Positions 8,501 to 17,269 of a stretch of 64,000 nucleotides of DNA are shown piece after piece. The translations under genes and the position numbers were made by a program. The stretch is from assembly GCF_014199335.1 (NCBI RefSeq), contig NZ_JACIJI010000001.1, forward strand, positions 1,054,001 through 1,118,000. The letters are read 5' to 3'. Each line of letters opens with the position of its first letter. The stretch's first letter is position 1. The notes under the pieces are model-generated. The model was not told the DNA's origin. It was given only the letters and a program-made list of their open reading frames with translations, and did no database searches. The stretch comes from Stakelama sediminis. GTDB lineage: Bacteria > Pseudomonadota > Alphaproteobacteria > Sphingomonadales > Sphingomonadaceae.

Positions 8501-9076
8501 TCACGCCGCCATGAACACACCACAGGCGATTCGCGCACCGCTGTTGCCTGACGGATCGCTTTTCAGATCGTCAGCACCGGCATGGATGACCAGCGCCGAA
8601 CCGTCGGCATCCATCAGCCCGGCAAAGGTGCCTGCAGGAAGATTGACCGCCAGCGAGCCTTCGCCGTTCGTGCCGATCATCAGATTGGGCATATCGCCCG
8701 CATGCGGCTTCGGGTTTTCGGGGTTACTGATCCCGTGATGCGTGCCCGTCGGGTTCCAGTGGCCGCCCGCGCTGGCAAAATCGGGCGGAGCGCAACGACC
8801 GGTCGTGTGCACATGCGCGCCATGCACGCCGGGCGGCAGGTCATGCGCATCGATGGCGATCCGAACGCCGCCATCGGGCAGTTCGGTGGCCGTCGCGGTC
8901 CCTACCTGCGCCCCATCGCCGGTGCGCAGCGTGGCAATCGCTTCCTGGCTTGCCGGTGCCGGAGTGGTTTCGGCATCTGCCGGATGCACACCGGCCATTG
9001 TGCTGCACCCGGCAGCCATCAGCGACAGTGCGGCACCCCCAATTAACGCAATCCCCACGCTGCGTAGCTGAACCAT
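8501..9076 (-). CDS. sodC: Superoxide dismutase [Cu-Zn], lipoprotein-like
   Basis: This enzyme converts superoxide to hydrogen peroxide and oxygen in the periplasm. It is 191 aa. The signal peptide ends at Cys24 (AAGC, a weak lipobox). Metal ligands are visible: His88 and His90 in GAHVH, His106 in GGHWNP, His114 and His125, Asp128 in HAGDMPN, and His165 in VIHAG. Cys95 and Cys185 would form the conserved disulfide. The ribosome site AGGAGG precedes the ATG at 9076. It sits between DUF2171 and the HAD gene on the same strand, with gaps of about 80 bp that leave room for its own promoter. Confidence 0.95.
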   Translation of the reverse strand: MVQLRSVGIALIGGAALSLMAAGCSTMAGVHPADAETTPAPASQEAIATLRTGDGAQVGTATATELPDGGVRIAIDAHDLPPGVHGAHVHTTGRCAPPDFASAGGHWNPTGTHHGISNPENPKPHAGDMPNLMIGTNGEGSLAVNLPAGTFAGLMDADGSALVIHAGADDLKSDPSGNSGARIACGVFMAA

Positions 9077-9159
9077 GATTTCCTCCTGTTGTCCTGAACG
9101 AATGTTTCAGAACAACAGCGGTTCCCGCACAAGCAGCGAATAGAGGGCGCTATGGGTTG

Positions 9160-11520
9160 CTATGCAACCTGTTTGCGGCTGCCCGCTTCCTTGCGCCATA
9201 CGACCGGACGGAATACCACCGACAACACCATCGGCTCGTCGCCCTTGGGCGGCGGTGCCATGACAAAGCCGCTCGGACTGCACTGGTACAGCGCATCACC
9301 ATGATCCGTCATACCGTCGGTAACGGTCACGGCATTTGCACCGCACACCGGGGCGCTCGCATCGAAATCGGCCAGCCGGTGCCACATCGCCGATTCGACC
9401 TGTACCCAGCCGAACGGCACCCCGAACTGGATTGCCGGTGTCCAGCGTTCCTGCCCCATCGGGATATTGATCCGGTAAAATCCCTGCGCGGTCGGATAGG
9501 CGTCGAAATTATGCACGCCCTGCCCCTGCGCACTCATCAAAATTACCGGCAGTTCGATTCCACCGCTCTGAAAATCGGCATTGCGGATATCGAGCGCGAA
9601 GCGGGTCGACGCCAGCAGCGACAGGTTGAGCGGCAGACCGTGTCCGCGCAACTCGCCCGGCACGAACATCCGGTCGGTTTCGTTGATATAGGACAGCCCG
9701 CGCCGTTTCAGCCCCTCGGCCGAATTGTCGCGGTCGAGCAGCCTGACCACTTCGGTCGTGCCCAGATTGACATCATGATCGAATGCTTCGAGCAGCGTTA
9801 CCTCTTCGGCGCTGGGGAAAAACATCAGCCGCGCCAATGCGGCAGCAGCACTGCGCCGCCGGTCGTCGGCATCCTCCACCTGCGTTACCCGCATCACACC
9901 GGTTTCGGCATCGCGGGCATAGGCGATACACGCCGCCTGCACCTTGTCGCGGATCGCGCTCTGGCCACCCTTGATATCCGCTTCCTTGCGGATGGGCGCG
10001 CCGTCCTCTTCATAATCGACGGTCGAACCCTGCGCGACCGTTGCCAGCTGTTCGATCACCGCTACCTGCGTGCACAGCGCGTGCAGCATGCGCGTTTCAT
10101 AATGACGAACGTCGAAGAAACCCTTCTTGTCCAGTCCCGAGCGCACTTCCTCGCGCAGCAGCAAATAACGGCCGACGACATGCAGCCCCATTTTTTCCGC
10201 CAGCACCGGTGCGATCTGATTCTGCACCGATCCGTTATAGCCCAGATCGACAAACATCACGGTGTCGCCATCGTTCACGCCCGCCTGACGCAGATGCGCC
10301 AGCACCCGGTCGGTAAATTTCGCTGAGCGTGCGAGGATGCGCTTCGCCATTTTCGGCTCCAGCACCGCCTTGCAGAATTGCGCGGGCTTCATCTTGGCCA
10401 GTTTCGCCCCCTCATGCCCGAACAGCAGCAACTGGCGCGCGACCACCGACAGCGGCGCGCGATGCACTGCCTCGGTCACGAAATCCTTCAGCCGTTCGGC
10501 ATCGGTCAGGCTGGCACAGGCCGCCACATAGCGGCTGATCTCGATCGGTGCGGCGTCGCCGGCGTCGGAAAAGACGGTGCGGAACACCTCCAGCGGCAAA
10601 AAACCGTCACGCATCAGGAACAGCGGCTTGACCTGCCTGCCGTGTTGCGCGGTCAGTGCTGCAACCTCATCGCGTACCCACAACGCAAAACCGTGGAACA
10701 GCGGTCCCAGCACATCATGGCCCAGCCGCGCGACATCGCTGTCCTCGCGCCGCAGCGCCACCGCCGCGCGATGGTTCTGACTGACCGGCACCGCAACGCG
10801 CGCTTCCGGGTCGATCAGCGTCGCCGCCGCCGATTCGAGCCGCAGCCGCGTTACACTTTCCTCGTCAAACTGCACCAGATGCGCGGCATGAATACCGACA
10901 GCCTGTGGCGCAATGACATCGGCGACCTTGTTGTCGCCCACATGCAGGATGGTTTCGGGGGCCGCACCCAGCTCCGCCATCACCGTCTTGAACAGGCCAT
11001 CCCCTTTGCCGATGCCATATTCGGATGACACGAACACCCGGTCGATCATCGCCACGACCTCTTCGCCCGCCACCGCCTTCAGCAGCGCCACCAGTTCGGC
11101 GTGCGAGAAGTAGATGTCGGACACGATGATGACGCGCATCCCCCTGGCATGGGCGCGACGGATCAGCTCGACCGTAGGCGCAAAGGCGAAACAGTGCCGC
11201 GCCTCCAGTGCGCATTCATGCGCGACCGCCGCGGCGATGGCATCCTCATCCGCCGCCGGCATCAGCCGTGTGTAAATTTCGGGCAGCGTTACCTCGACCG
11301 TCTTGCGGTGCAGCTTCGCCGCCTGTCGCGCGGCACGTTCGGCCCACATACGCGGTTCCACCGCCCCGCCTTCCAGATCGATGCGGGCGAACACATCGCG
11401 CGGTGCCTGCACATCGCGCCACAGCAGTGTATCGAAACAGTCGAGCGACAGCGTGGTGACTTCACTCGGCACCTGTTCTAGCAGACTGGCAACGTCATAG
11501 GCCCGGATGCTGGTCTTCAT
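9160..11520 (-). CDS. Large HAD-superfamily protein with an extra C-terminal region (COG5610-like)
   Basis: A 786-aa cytoplasmic protein. Residues 1 to about 235 are a HAD hydrolase: DCFDTLLW with nucleophile Asp27, VIIVSDIYFS (motif II), a conserved Lys in SSEYGIGKGDGLF (motif III) and LHVGDNKVADV (motif IV). The remaining 550 residues have no domain I can name. They contain FLMRDGFLPLEVF and MFVDLGYNGSVQNQIAPVL, segments seen in long HAD proteins often found near polysaccharide genes. The substrate is unknown. The start at 11520 gives a normal N-terminus with a weak AAGGGG site. It is divergent from mtnP and has no obvious partner in the window. Confidence 0.78.
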   Translation of the reverse strand: MKTSIRAYDVASLLEQVPSEVTTLSLDCFDTLLWRDVQAPRDVFARIDLEGGAVEPRMWAERAARQAAKLHRKTVEVTLPEIYTRLMPAADEDAIAAAVAHECALEARHCFAFAPTVELIRRAHARGMRVIIVSDIYFSHAELVALLKAVAGEEVVAMIDRVFVSSEYGIGKGDGLFKTVMAELGAAPETILHVGDNKVADVIAPQAVGIHAAHLVQFDEESVTRLRLESAAATLIDPEARVAVPVSQNHRAAVALRREDSDVARLGHDVLGPLFHGFALWVRDEVAALTAQHGRQVKPLFLMRDGFLPLEVFRTVFSDAGDAAPIEISRYVAACASLTDAERLKDFVTEAVHRAPLSVVARQLLLFGHEGAKLAKMKPAQFCKAVLEPKMAKRILARSAKFTDRVLAHLRQAGVNDGDTVMFVDLGYNGSVQNQIAPVLAEKMGLHVVGRYLLLREEVRSGLDKKGFFDVRHYETRMLHALCTQVAVIEQLATVAQGSTVDYEEDGAPIRKEADIKGGQSAIRDKVQAACIAYARDAETGVMRVTQVEDADDRRRSAAAALARLMFFPSAEEVTLLEAFDHDVNLGTTEVVRLLDRDNSAEGLKRRGLSYINETDRMFVPGELRGHGLPLNLSLLASTRFALDIRNADFQSGGIELPVILMSAQGQGVHNFDAYPTAQGFYRINIPMGQERWTPAIQFGVPFGWVQVESAMWHRLADFDASAPVCGANAVTVTDGMTDHGDALYQCSPSGFVMAPPPKGDEPMVLSVVFRPVVWRKEAGSRKQVA

Positions 11521-11627
11521 GAGCGCATTCCCCTTGTTCGCGCGCGAAATTCCGTGACCAACCTATTGACGACAAGGGTTAGCAAATCGTTAGCGTCCCC
11601 GCTGGCGAGAACCGAAAGGAGCAGGCA

Positions 11628-12491
11628 ATGGGCGGCTGGACGATTGGAATTATCGGCGGATCGGGCCTGTATGACGTCGAAGGGATCGAGGACGGCAAAT
11701 GGGTGGAGGTGCACAGCCCCTGGGGCGCGCCATCCGACGAAATCTTTACCGGGCGCATCGGCCATGCGCATGTCGCCTTCCTTCCCCGCCACGGGCGCGG
11801 CCATCGCATCAGCCCGTCGGACCTCAACGCACGCGCCAATATCGACGTGCTCAAGCGGCTGGGCGTCACCGATGTGCTGGCGGTTTCCTCGGTCGGCGGG
11901 CTGACGGAGGAACGCGCACCGGGCACCTTCACCATCGTCGATCAGTTCATTGATCGCACCAAAGGGCGCCCGTCGAGCTTTTTCGGCACCGGCATGGTCG
12001 CGCATGTCTCGATGGCCGATCCGGTCTGCCCGCGCCTGTCCGCGCTGGCGGCACAGGCCGCACGCGATGCGGGTGCTACGGTGCAGGAAGGCGGCACCTA
12101 TCTGGCCATGGAGGGACCGCAATTTTCGACGCGCGCCGAAAGCAACCTCTATCGTCAATGGGGCTGCGACCTGATCGGCATGACCGCGATGCCGGAGGCC
12201 AGGCTCGCGCGCGAAGCCGAACTGCCCTATGCGCTGGTCGGCATGGTCACCGACTATGACTGCTGGCGCGAAGAGGAAGCCGCCGTCGACGTGGCACAGG
12301 TGATCGCGCAGCTATCCGCCAACGCCGAAAAAGCGCGCGCGATGGTCGTCAACCTGCTGCGCGCGCTGCCGGAAGAGCGCCCTGCCTCCCCCATCGACAC
12401 CTGTCTCGACACCGCCCTCATCACCGCATCGCAAGTCCGCGATCCCGACCTGCTAAGCAAGCTCGACGCGGTTGCGGGCCGGGTAGTTTGA
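11628..12491 (+). CDS. mtnP: S-methyl-5'-thioadenosine phosphorylase
   Basis: This enzyme cleaves methylthioadenosine with phosphate to adenine and 5-methylthioribose-1-phosphate in methionine salvage. It is 287 aa. The N-terminus IGIIGGSGLYDVEG, the phosphate-site segment FLPRHGRGHRISPS and the substrate region AMEGPQFSTRAES-NLYR-WGCDLIGMT are all typical of MTA phosphorylase rather than purine nucleoside phosphorylase. The ribosome site AAGGAG precedes the ATG. The SMP-30 gene follows after 11 nt. No other methionine-salvage gene is adjacent. Confidence 0.95.
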   Translation: MGGWTIGIIGGSGLYDVEGIEDGKWVEVHSPWGAPSDEIFTGRIGHAHVAFLPRHGRGHRISPSDLNARANIDVLKRLGVTDVLAVSSVGGLTEERAPGTFTIVDQFIDRTKGRPSSFFGTGMVAHVSMADPVCPRLSALAAQAARDAGATVQEGGTYLAMEGPQFSTRAESNLYRQWGCDLIGMTAMPEARLAREAELPYALVGMVTDYDCWREEEAAVDVAQVIAQLSANAEKARAMVVNLLRALPEERPASPIDTCLDTALITASQVRDPDLLSKLDAVAGRVV

Positions 12492-12502
12492 GGAAACATG
12501 CC

Positions 12503-13525
12503 ATGTGGAACCGCCGTTCCCTGCTCGCTGCCGCCACCGCATTCCCCACTGCCGCCTGTGCTGCCGGTCTGGCCGGCTCTCCTCACAAAACGACGGGCAA
12601 GGTAACGCGTTTCGACCCACGGCTGGATGCGATCCTCGATGCGTCCGCACCGATCGAAGTGCTGACGACCGGGCATCAATGGGTCGAGGGTCCGACCTGG
12701 GTCGGCGATGGCGGCTATCTGCTCTATTCGGACGTTCCGAAGAACCAGATGTGGCGGTGGAGTGAAGGCAGTGGCGACACGCTGTTCCTGCAACCGTCGG
12801 GCCTTGCCGGTCCCGTTCCACCCACGGTTCGCGAGGCCGGGTCGAACGGTCTATATTATGCGGGCGGCACCACAGTGCTGATGGCGGACAGCGGGACACG
12901 CGCGGTCGCACGGCTGGATCTCGCCACCAAAAAGAAAACCATTCTGGCCGGTCGCTATCAGGGCAAGCGGTTCAACAGTTGCAACGATCTGGTGCTGTCG
13001 CGGACAGGCGCGATTTATTTCACTGATCCGCCCTATGGCCTGACCGACGGCGACAAGTCCCCGCTCAAGGAACTGGATTTCAACGGCGTCTATCGCCTGA
13101 CGCCCGATGGGCAGGTAACCCTGATCGACAAGCTGACCCGACCGAACGGCGTGGGCCTGTCGCCCGATGAGCGGACGCTCTACATCTCCGTCTCCGACGA
13201 AAAACGCCCGGTCCTCCTCACCTATCCGCTGGGTGCCGACGGGCTGCCCTCCGGTGCGCCGGCCACATTGCGCAACTTTGCGCAGGAAGCAGACAGTGGC
13301 GCCCCCGGCCTGCCGGACGGCATGACGGTGCACAAAGACGGATGGCTGTTCGCCAGCGGTCCTGGCGGAATGTACATCCTGTCGCCGCAGGGCGCGAAAC
13401 TGGGCCTGATCGCCACCGGAAAACCAATCGCGAATTGCTGTTTCGGCGGCAGCGACGGCAGGATGCTGTATATGACCTCCAGCGACATGGTGCTCCGAAT
13501 GCCGGTCCGCGCGGCGGGTATTTAG
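12503..13525 (+). CDS. Exported SMP-30/gluconolactonase family hydrolase
   Basis: A 340-aa six-bladed beta-propeller lactonase-type protein. The signal sequence has a twin-Arg motif, NRRSLLAA, so Tat export is likely. Metal-site residues of the family are visible: Glu in VEGPTW, Asn-Asp in SCNDLVLSRTG and Asp in LPDGMTVHKDGW, with FTDPPYGL between. The ATG at 12503 was chosen because GAGGA lies 8 nt upstream. It is probably co-transcribed with mtnP, though the functions are unrelated. The stop codon lies inside the left terminal repeat of a MITE-like element, so the native 3' end may have been altered. Confidence 0.87.
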   Translation: MWNRRSLLAAATAFPTAACAAGLAGSPHKTTGKVTRFDPRLDAILDASAPIEVLTTGHQWVEGPTWVGDGGYLLYSDVPKNQMWRWSEGSGDTLFLQPSGLAGPVPPTVREAGSNGLYYAGGTTVLMADSGTRAVARLDLATKKKTILAGRYQGKRFNSCNDLVLSRTGAIYFTDPPYGLTDGDKSPLKELDFNGVYRLTPDGQVTLIDKLTRPNGVGLSPDERTLYISVSDEKRPVLLTYPLGADGLPSGAPATLRNFAQEADSGAPGLPDGMTVHKDGWLFASGPGGMYILSPQGAKLGLIATGKPIANCCFGGSDGRMLYMTSSDMVLRMPVRAAGI

Positions 13526-13790
13526 GCCGTAAACCCATAAAGGGCATCGTCGAGGTTTGAGCCAAAATGGCGTGGTGCAAGGAGAAAAGACGCAGGAATA
13601 TGTCAATATTTCCAGAATTTTCGACGCCGCACCGGGCCGTTTTGGCCAAATCCCGCAGGGACGTCCAAATGGCTTCCATCTCGAACCGAACGCCGCTTGC
13701 AAAGGCAAAGAGCCTTTGCCGCGCGTCGTTCGGCCCGATCTGTTCGCCCTTTGAACGCTTCGACGATGCCGTTTATGGGTTTACGGCCTA
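13523..13790. mobile_element. MITE-like element with 30-bp terminal inverted repeats
   Basis: The left end (13523-13552) begins TAGGCCGTAAACCCAT and the right end (13761-13790) is its reverse complement, matching at 29 of 30 positions. The element is 268 bp, carries no transposase gene and has TA at both outer edges, as expected for target duplication by Tc1/IS630-type elements. An internal hairpin (GCAAAGGC at 13699-13706 with its complement at 13712-13719) is also present. It fills most of the 382 bp between the SMP-30 and NifU genes; the remaining 117 bp hold the likely NifU promoter. A 90-codon minus-strand reading frame (13603-13875) runs through it and is probably not a gene. Confidence 0.6.
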
Positions 13791-13907
13791 GGGTCAGCCT
13801 CTTTTCCCTGAATGTTGAAGCATAAAGCGCCGACTGTACCTTTCGCATATACGTGAAACGAACCGTTTCTCTCATACAGGCTTGATCCCGCGCAGGCGGC
13901 GGCCCAC

Positions 13908-14492
13908 ATGGCGATCATGCTGATCGAAACCGAGACCACGCCGAATCCGGCAACCCTCAAATTCCTTCCCGGCCGTACGGTCATGGAGGCGGGAACCCGC
14001 GATTTCGCGACACCCGAAGAGGCCGAAGCCTCTCCGCTTGCCGAAACCCTGTTCGGGCTGTGCGATGTTACAGGCGTGTTCTTCGGCAAGGATTTCGTGT
14101 CGGTCACCGCCGCGCCGGGGGTGGACTGGGTGCAGCTCAAACCCGATGTACTGGCGACGATGCTCGACCATTTCTCCGCCAACATGCCGCTGTTCAAACC
14201 CGGCACCGCCGCCGGGATCAATGTACCGGGCGAGGAAACGGAATTCGCCGATAATCCCGAAGACGCCGATATCATCGCGCAAATCCGCGATCTGATCGAC
14301 ACGCGCGTACGTCCTGCGGTCGCCAATGACGGCGGCGACATCGTCTATCGCGGCTTTGATCAGGGCAAGGTTTATCTGCAAATGCAGGGCGCATGCTCGG
14401 GCTGCCCGTCGTCCACTGCGACGCTTAAAAACGGGATCGAGCAACTGCTGAAATATTACGTCCCGGAAGTCACCGAAGTCCGCGCTGTATAA
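13908..14492 (+). CDS. NifU/Nfu-type Fe-S cluster carrier protein
   Basis: A 194-aa Fe-S scaffold or carrier that hands clusters to target enzymes. An Nfu N-terminal domain (residues about 4-90, beginning ETETTPNPATLKFLPG) is followed by a NifU C-terminal domain (about 118-190) with Cys163-x2-Cys166 in CSGCPSS, the cluster-binding pair. The length and two-domain build match alphaproteobacterial and mitochondrial Nfu1. The start could be the ATG at 13908 or the one 9 nt later. It leads a run of same-strand genes that includes MiaB, an enzyme that needs Fe-S clusters. Confidence 0.93.
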   Translation: MAIMLIETETTPNPATLKFLPGRTVMEAGTRDFATPEEAEASPLAETLFGLCDVTGVFFGKDFVSVTAAPGVDWVQLKPDVLATMLDHFSANMPLFKPGTAAGINVPGEETEFADNPEDADIIAQIRDLIDTRVRPAVANDGGDIVYRGFDQGKVYLQMQGACSGCPSSTATLKNGIEQLLKYYVPEVTEVRAV

Positions 14493-14522
14493 CACGGCCT
14501 CAAACGAACAAGGATTATCGCT

Positions 14523-15116
14523 ATGGGAAAGCCGCTCGACGACACCGGGCTCGATACCATTTTCCGTACCGCCCGCACCTATAACGGCTACACCGATCAG
14601 CCGGTCACCGAAGCGGATATCCGGCAGATTTACGACCTGCTGAAAATGGGGCCGACCTCGGCCAATCAGCAACCAGCGCGATTCGTCTGGTGCCTGAGCG
14701 ACGATGCAAAGAACAGGCTTGCTGATTGCGCAGGCGGGAATAATCCGGACAAGATACGTGCGGCCCCCGCCGCTGTGGTGATCGGCATGGACGAAGAGTT
14801 TCACGAACACTTGCCGTGGCTGTTTCCCCATGCCGATGCGAAGAGCTGGTTTGAGGGCAATCTTGCGATGCGCAAGGACCATGCGTTCCGTAACTCTTCG
14901 CTTCAGGGCGCCTATTTCATCATTGCTGCGCGCGCGATCGGCCTCGACACCGGTCCGATGTCCGGCTTTGATGCGGATGCGGTGAACAAGGCATTTTTCG
15001 CCGACACCCCGAATGTGAAAACCAATTTCATCTCGACGCTGGGTTATGGCGACCCGTCGACCATTTTCGATCGCAGCCCGCGTCCCGAATTCGACAAGTT
15101 CAACCGGATCGCCTGA
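14523..15116 (+). CDS. RutE-like nitroreductase-family malonic semialdehyde reductase
   Basis: A 197-aa FMN-dependent reductase of the nitroreductase fold. The segments ARTYNGYTDQPV, LKMGPTSANQQPARFVW, the region KIRAAPAAVVIGMD and the C-terminal TLGYGDPSTIFDRSPR closely follow RutE/HadB-type proteins, which reduce toxic malonic semialdehyde to 3-hydroxypropionate. No other rut (pyrimidine degradation) genes are near, so the real substrate may be another aldehyde or quinone. It lies 30 nt after nfu and 6 nt before tsaB. Confidence 0.88.
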   Translation: MGKPLDDTGLDTIFRTARTYNGYTDQPVTEADIRQIYDLLKMGPTSANQQPARFVWCLSDDAKNRLADCAGGNNPDKIRAAPAAVVIGMDEEFHEHLPWLFPHADAKSWFEGNLAMRKDHAFRNSSLQGAYFIIAARAIGLDTGPMSGFDADAVNKAFFADTPNVKTNFISTLGYGDPSTIFDRSPRPEFDKFNRIA

Positions 15117-15122
15117 TTATCC

Positions 15123-15740
15123 TTGCGCACGCTCGTCCTTGATACGGCCACCGCTGCCTGTTCCGTCGCGCTGATCGAGGACGGACATATTGTCGACGCC
15201 CGGCACGATGTTGTCGGGCGCGGCCATGCCGAACATCTGTTGCCGATGGTCGCTGAATTGGCGGAAAGCGGACGCGCGGACGCGATCCTGGTGGATTGCG
15301 GTCCCGGCAGCTTTACCGGCGTGCGGGTCGGCATCGCCGCGGCACGCGGACTGGGACTGGGCTGGGAAGTGCCGGTGCACGGTTATTCTTCGCTTCCCCT
15401 GCTGGCGGCAGCGCATTTTTCGAACCATCCGGACTGCGAGGCGCTTGCGGTTGTGCTCGAAGGCGGGCACGGTGAAGTCTTCATGCAGCATTTCGCCACC
15501 TCTCCATTCCGGACGCTCGGTGATCTTTCCTCCCAGCGTCCCGACGCCGCGCTTATTACGCTGGGAGAGTTGCCTGCAATCGGTAGTGGCGTGCGCCATC
15601 TGACTGCGCTGGATTCGGCAGTGCATGCGACCGAAGCTTTGCCGCGCGCTGTCGATGCGCTGTTGCTGCCGACCGAATTCGTCCGGCTGGCGCCGCGCCC
15701 GATATACGGCCGTGCACCCGATGCAAAGCCGAAGCCATGA
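15123..15740 (+). CDS. tsaB: tRNA threonylcarbamoyladenosine biosynthesis protein TsaB
   Basis: TsaB is the dimerisation partner of TsaD in making t6A37 on tRNAs that read ANN codons. It is 205 aa. The N-terminus RTLVLDTATAACSVALIEDG and the segment VDCGPGSFTGVRVGIAAARGL are diagnostic. The start is taken as the TTG at 15123; no ATG fits the family N-terminus, and the ribosome site is poor, so translation may depend on the upstream gene 6 nt away. The stop overlaps the rimI start as ATGA, which is the usual tsaB-rimI pairing. Confidence 0.95.
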   Translation: MRTLVLDTATAACSVALIEDGHIVDARHDVVGRGHAEHLLPMVAELAESGRADAILVDCGPGSFTGVRVGIAAARGLGLGWEVPVHGYSSLPLLAAAHFSNHPDCEALAVVLEGGHGEVFMQHFATSPFRTLGDLSSQRPDAALITLGELPAIGSGVRHLTALDSAVHATEALPRAVDALLLPTEFVRLAPRPIYGRAPDAKPKP

Positions 15741-16219
15741 GTACGCGCCTGCGCATCGCCAATATCCGCCCCGGCGGCGAAGGCGATATTCCGACGGTCA
15801 ATCAGATCATGGCCGATGCGTTCGACCCGCAATATGGCGAAGCATGGACGCCGTCGCAGTGCACCGGCATTCTGGCGCTACCCGGCACCTGGCTTTCAAT
15901 CGCCGTGCTTGACGATCAGCCTGCGGGCTTCGCGCTCAGCCGGGCAATTTTCGACGATGCCGAACTGCTGTTGCTGGCGGTACGACCGGCAATGCGTCGC
16001 CATGGCGTCGGAGGTGCACTGCTGCGGTCTGTCATTCAGGATTGCCTCAGTCGTGGCGTTGAAACGCTTCATCTCGAAGTGCGCGCCAATAATCCCGCTA
16101 CCTCTTTATATCATCGGGAAGGTTTCACAAAAGTCGGTGAACGTCCCAAATATTACTGTGGGATGAACGGGAAGTTATTCGATGCACATAGTTTCCGCTG
16201 TAAATTAATGCATGAATAG
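15737..16219 (+). CDS. rimI: Ribosomal protein alanine N-acetyltransferase RimI-type GNAT
   Basis: A 160-aa GNAT acetyltransferase, predicted to acetylate the N-terminus of ribosomal protein bS18. The acetyl-CoA loop is RPAMRRHGVGGALLRSV (about 86-102) and the C-terminal LEVRANNPATSLYHREGFTKVGERPKYY matches RimI. It is translationally coupled to tsaB (ATGA overlap), the normal context for rimI. The last 12 codons and the downstream region are AT-rich compared with the neighbours. Confidence 0.9.
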   Translation: MSTRLRIANIRPGGEGDIPTVNQIMADAFDPQYGEAWTPSQCTGILALPGTWLSIAVLDDQPAGFALSRAIFDDAELLLLAVRPAMRRHGVGGALLRSVIQDCLSRGVETLHLEVRANNPATSLYHREGFTKVGERPKYYCGMNGKLFDAHSFRCKLMHE

Positions 16220-16325
16220 CCCTTTTGAACAACTTTACCCTTGAATAAATAACGCAACAATAGGATAGGCAACGCCCTCAGGGGGTTGAAGTCCTGTTGC
16301 AAATAAGTTGTTTGAAAGGAAAATA

Positions 16326-16739
16326 ATGGAAAATCAGTCGGACATGCACGAGACGCTGGTCACGCTGACTGCCGACATCGTGGCCGCACATGTCAGCAAT
16401 AACAGTGTTGCGGTTTCCGATCTCCCCCTGCTGATTCAGAATGTTCATGGTGCACTTTCGGGCCTGAACGGTGAACCGGAAGAACCCGAAGTCAAGCAGG
16501 AGCCTGCTGTTTCGATCCGCGCTTCGGTGAAACCGGACTATATTGTCTGCCTCGAAGACGGCAAGAAGCTGAAGATGCTCAAGCGTCACCTGATGACGCA
16601 TTATGACATGACGCCGGAAGAATATCGCGCCAAATGGAATTTGTCGCCGGACTATCCGATGGTCGCACCCAATTATGCTGAGCAGCGTCGCAATCTTGCG
16701 AAGAAGATCGGCCTGGGCACCAAACGCCGCAAGCGCTGA
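16326..16739 (+). CDS. MucR/Ros-family zinc-finger transcription regulator
   Basis: A 137-aa DNA-binding protein of the Ros/MucR family, which binds AT-rich DNA and in other Alphaproteobacteria represses exopolysaccharide, motility and cell-cycle genes. The metal ligands are Cys75, Asp78, His88 and His92, the C-D-H-H variant found in MucR-type fingers, inside [20 protein letters not shown]. The C-terminus is very basic (GTKRRKR). The start at 16326 has AAAGGA upstream; a TTG 18 nt earlier is less likely. The 106-bp AT-rich leader could be an autoregulatory site. Confidence 0.92.
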   Translation: MENQSDMHETLVTLTADIVAAHVSNNSVAVSDLPLLIQNVHGALSGLNGEPEEPEVKQEPAVSIRASVKPDYIVCLEDGKKLKMLKRHLMTHYDMTPEEYRAKWNLSPDYPMVAPNYAEQRRNLAKKIGLGTKRRKR

Positions 16740-16846
16740 ATCGCGCAAGTCGCAGGCCGGGGAGCGCGTCACGCGCCACCCCCGGCCATGCAATGGCTTC
16801 CCTATCCCGGCCGATATGGCTACATCGGCGTTTAGGAAGGAAGGGA

Positions 16847-17269
16847 ATGCCGCGTAAAATCGATCTGGAAGCACTGTGTCAGGAAAAGGGGCTGCGCATT
16901 ACCGAGCAGCGCCGCGTGATTGCGCGAGTCCTGTCGGAAGCTGAAGATCACCCTGATGTCGAAAAGGTTTATGAGCGCGCCTCCGCGATCGACCCCGGCA
17001 TCTCCATCGCCACCGTCTATCGCACCGTCCGCCTGTTCGAAGAAGCGGGTATTCTCGACCGTCACGATTTCGGCGACGGCCGCGCGCGCTATGAACCCGC
17101 GCCTGAAGCGCATCACGACCATCTGATCGACGTCGAAACCGGCAAGGTGATCGAATTCGTCGATCCCGAACTCGAACAACTGCAAAAACAGATCGCGGAA
17201 CGGCTGGGCTTCCGCCTCGTCGATCACCGCATGGAGTTGTATGGAGTCTCGCTCAACCGCAAGGGCTGA
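16847..17269 (+). CDS. fur: Fur-family metal-responsive regulator
   Basis: A 140-aa regulator with an N-terminal winged helix (GLRITEQRRVI ... ISIATVYRTVRLFEEAGIL) and the metal site HHDH at residues 89-92. The CxxC pair that follows HHDHLI in gamma-proteobacterial Fur is absent; here the residues are Asp95 and Thr98 (HHDHLIDVETGKVIEF). Alphaproteobacterial Fur/Mur proteins share this loss, so it may sense Fe or Mn without the structural zinc cluster. The start at 16847 has GGAAGG upstream. Its last 29 nt overlap the plsC-like gene. Confidence 0.92.
   Translation: MPRKIDLEALCQEKGLRITEQRRVIARVLSEAEDHPDVEKVYERASAIDPGISIATVYRTVRLFEEAGILDRHDFGDGRARYEPAPEAHHDHLIDVETGKVIEFVDPELEQLQKQIAERLGFRLVDHRMELYGVSLNRKG

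Noticed and set aside
9157-10326. A 389-codon plus-strand frame opposite the HAD gene
   Set aside because: Antisense shadow; the HAD gene has all four motifs and a normal start.
13603-13875. A 90-codon minus-strand frame through the MITE-like element
   Set aside because: It runs across the repeat end and most likely reflects the repeat sequence rather than a gene.
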